Part shown: in pieces, positions 62,706 to 64,000 of the stretch
Position numbering within the stretch: position 1 is the stretch's first letter
How the letters are laid out: the number at the start of each line of letters is the position of its first letter
Origin: JAHBXL01 sp964409775
Lineage (GTDB): Bacteria; Planctomycetota; Phycisphaerae; Phycisphaerales; UBA1924
Direction of reading: 5' to 3'
Assembly: GCA_964409775.1 (NCBI GenBank)
Contig: CAYPEI010000011.1
Coordinates: forward strand, 43,506-107,505
DNA: 64,000 nucleotides
The notes under the pieces: model-generated
The model's input: only the letters and a program-made list of their open reading frames with translations
Told to the model about the DNA's origin: nothing
Databases searched by the model: none
Made by a program: the position numbers and the translations under genes

Positions 62706-63790
62706 CGCATTCACCATCGACCGGCGCGGGCGCGGCTTCGGGCTCGATCGGGATCGGCGTGATCGGTCTGGGCTTCATGGGGCAGACGCACGTTCGGGCG
62801 TATCAGAGCGCGGCGGCGGACGGCTTTGGGTGCCGGCTGGTGGCGGTGTGCGACTCGGACGGCGAGCGGCGCGCGGGGCGGGTCGGCGGCGGCGGGAACA
62901 TCGCGGTCGGCACAGGGGCACAACAGAAGCTGCTGTTCGATCCGCGGCTGGTGCAGGCGTATGCGGAGCCGCGAGACCTGCTGGCGGACGCATCGGTACA
63001 CCTGGTGAGCATCTGCACGTACACGGAGACGCACGTGGACCTGGCGCTGGCCGCGCTGGCGGCGGGGAAGCACGTGCTGGTGGAGAAGCCGGTGTCGCTG
63101 CACGCGGGCGAGGTTCGGCGACTGGCGGCGGCGGCGAAGGGGGCGCTGGAGGAGCGTGGGCTGTTGTGCATGCCGGCGATGTGCATGCGGTTCTGGCCGG
63201 GGTGGGACTGGCTTCGGGCGCGGGTGGCGGACGGCTCTCTGGGGCGGGTTCGGAGCGCGACGTTCACGCGGATGGGGAGCGGGCCGGCGTGGGCATCGGG
63301 GTTCTATCGCGACACGTCGCGGAGCGGCGGCGCGCTGATGGACCTGCACATCCACGACACGGATTTTGTGTACTGGTGCTTCGGGCGTCCGGAGAGCGTG
63401 TGCTCGACGGGGGACGAGATGCACGTAACGACGCTGTACCGCTATGCGGGCGCAGGTGCGCCGGTGCACGTGGTTGCGGAGGGGGCGTGGGACCTTGCGC
63501 CGGGGGCGGGGTTCCGGATGCGGTTCGTGGTGAACTTCGAGCGGGGGACGGCGGAGTTTGACTTCTCACGTGCGCCCGGCTCGCCCGCGCTGGTGCTGCA
63601 CACGGCGGAGGGCACGAGCGCGGTGGAGCCGACCGTGCCGGGGATCGCGACGGGGTATGACGGGGAGGTGCGGCACCTGCTGGGGGCGATCGCGGGGGGG
63701 CGGCGGGAGTTGGGCGCGACGATGGACGACGCGGTGGCGGTGGCGGAACTGCTTGAGGCGGAGCGGGAGAGCCAAGACACCGAGTGGTAA
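62702..63790 (+). CDS. Gfo/Idh/MocA family oxidoreductase
   Basis: 362 residues from ATG 62702 (overlap ATGA). The Rossmann start GIGVIGLGFMGQTHVRAYQSA binds NAD(P); the family lysine is in GKHVLVEKPVSLHAGEV. The C-terminal domain (GGALMDLHIHDTDFVYWCFGRPESV) matches dehydrogenases of inositol, glucose or related sugars. With the upstream isomerase it should form a short sugar pathway; the sugar is not indicated. The last ~200 bases of the window follow it. Confidence 0.9.
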   Translation: MTHSPSTGAGAASGSIGIGVIGLGFMGQTHVRAYQSAAADGFGCRLVAVCDSDGERRAGRVGGGGNIAVGTGAQQKLLFDPRLVQAYAEPRDLLADASVHLVSICTYTETHVDLALAALAAGKHVLVEKPVSLHAGEVRRLAAAAKGALEERGLLCMPAMCMRFWPGWDWLRARVADGSLGRVRSATFTRMGSGPAWASGFYRDTSRSGGALMDLHIHDTDFVYWCFGRPESVCSTGDEMHVTTLYRYAGAGAPVHVVAEGAWDLAPGAGFRMRFVVNFERGTAEFDFSRAPGSPALVLHTAEGTSAVEPTVPGIATGYDGEVRHLLGAIAGGRRELGATMDDAVAVAELLEAERESQDTEW

Positions 63791-63887
63791 ATCGCGTTCG
63801 GGGTTCCGGGCAGCCGACAACGACCGGGAATTTGCAAAAAATGTCGCAAATCTTATGGAATTGCGGCACACGCACTTTCCCCAAATG

Positions 63888-63913
63888 TGTGGAATTTGGA
63901 GTCAAATTCCACA
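63888..63913. promoter_or_regulatory. 10-bp inverted repeat in the gap at the window end
   Basis: TGTGGAATTT and AAATTCCACA are perfect reverse complements around six bases, in an A+T-rich gap (63791-64000) that stands out from the GC-rich genes. It looks like an operator. AATTCCACAG also occurs at 41706-41715, about 70 bases upstream of the dismutase ATG. No gene is seen in the gap. Confidence 0.5.
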
Positions 63914-64000
63914 GATTTGAGAAATGCTCGTGATATGTTTGCATATTGCTCTGTCCAAAGGATAGCGCAACCGCTGTGAATGGCCATGCGAACAGTTGTG

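Overview
The window is GC-rich DNA (roughly two-thirds G+C by eye) from a bacterium that is most likely a planctomycete of the class Phycisphaerae. The evidence is an exported protein with the LEPR-XLL signature, a planctomycete-style pseudopilin with the FTLIELL and HNGYLDG motifs, an SEDS/MurG pair, many small exported lipoproteins, and both a glutaminyl- and a glutamyl-tRNA synthetase. No plasmid, phage or CRISPR feature was recognised. Most of the window is ordinary chromosomal housekeeping with one compact accessory segment.

Layout. 1-3.3 kb: the end of a CNNM/CorC membrane protein and a LEPR-XLL surface protein. 3.5-10.6 kb: membrane arm of respiratory complex I, nuoJKLMN on the minus strand, divergent from pgsA-pgpA (phosphatidylglycerol synthesis, 10.7-12.0 kb). 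12.2-25.5 kb: small membrane and lipoproteins, an M1 peptidase, tRNA-Leu(GAG), a CX4CH cytochrome-like protein, two exported unknowns, a peptide-importer fragment (binding protein plus one permease) and a glutamine amidotransferase. 25.5-29.3 kb: pseudopilin, M32 carboxypeptidase, YeiH-type transporter. 29.3-41.6 kb: a long minus-strand series (kinase-like protein, rsmA, HAD phosphatase, diguanylate cyclase with an overlapping partner, murG, ftsW, rimO, kdsA, small membrane proteins, superoxide dismutase). 41.6-45.1 kb: a 0.7-kb leader, an RpoD-type sigma factor and a PilT ATPase. 45.1-54.8 kb: RNA methyltransferase, BshC-like protein, glycosyltransferase, exported unknowns, a thioredoxin-fold exported protein and gltX. 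54.8-57.6 kb: accessory operon. 57.6-63.8 kb: glnS, rpsP, pdeM, a DUF1569 protein, a lipoprotein, and a sugar isomerase/oxidoreductase pair.

The most unusual signal is compositional. The tetranucleotide AGCT is almost absent: reading all lines by eye I found 12 copies, against roughly 200 expected from base composition, and 10 of the 12 lie between 55303 and 57250. In the rest of the window Lys-Leu, Glu-Leu and Gln-Leu pairs switch to AAA, GAA and CAA before CTN codons, which removes AGCT. The exception is a four-gene operon: a pseudopilin, an exported protein with 12 cysteines after its signal peptide, an exported protein with a C-terminal anchor, and a MauE/DoxX-type redox membrane protein. 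Its promoter has TTGACA and TATACT boxes separated by a 19-base spacer containing nine consecutive G residues, a possible slippage switch. The segment looks recently acquired and may encode a cysteine-rich surface product with its own thiol-oxidation partner.

Starts were chosen from ribosome-binding sites, signal peptides and ATGA overlaps. Functions come from recognised motifs only; no database search was run.
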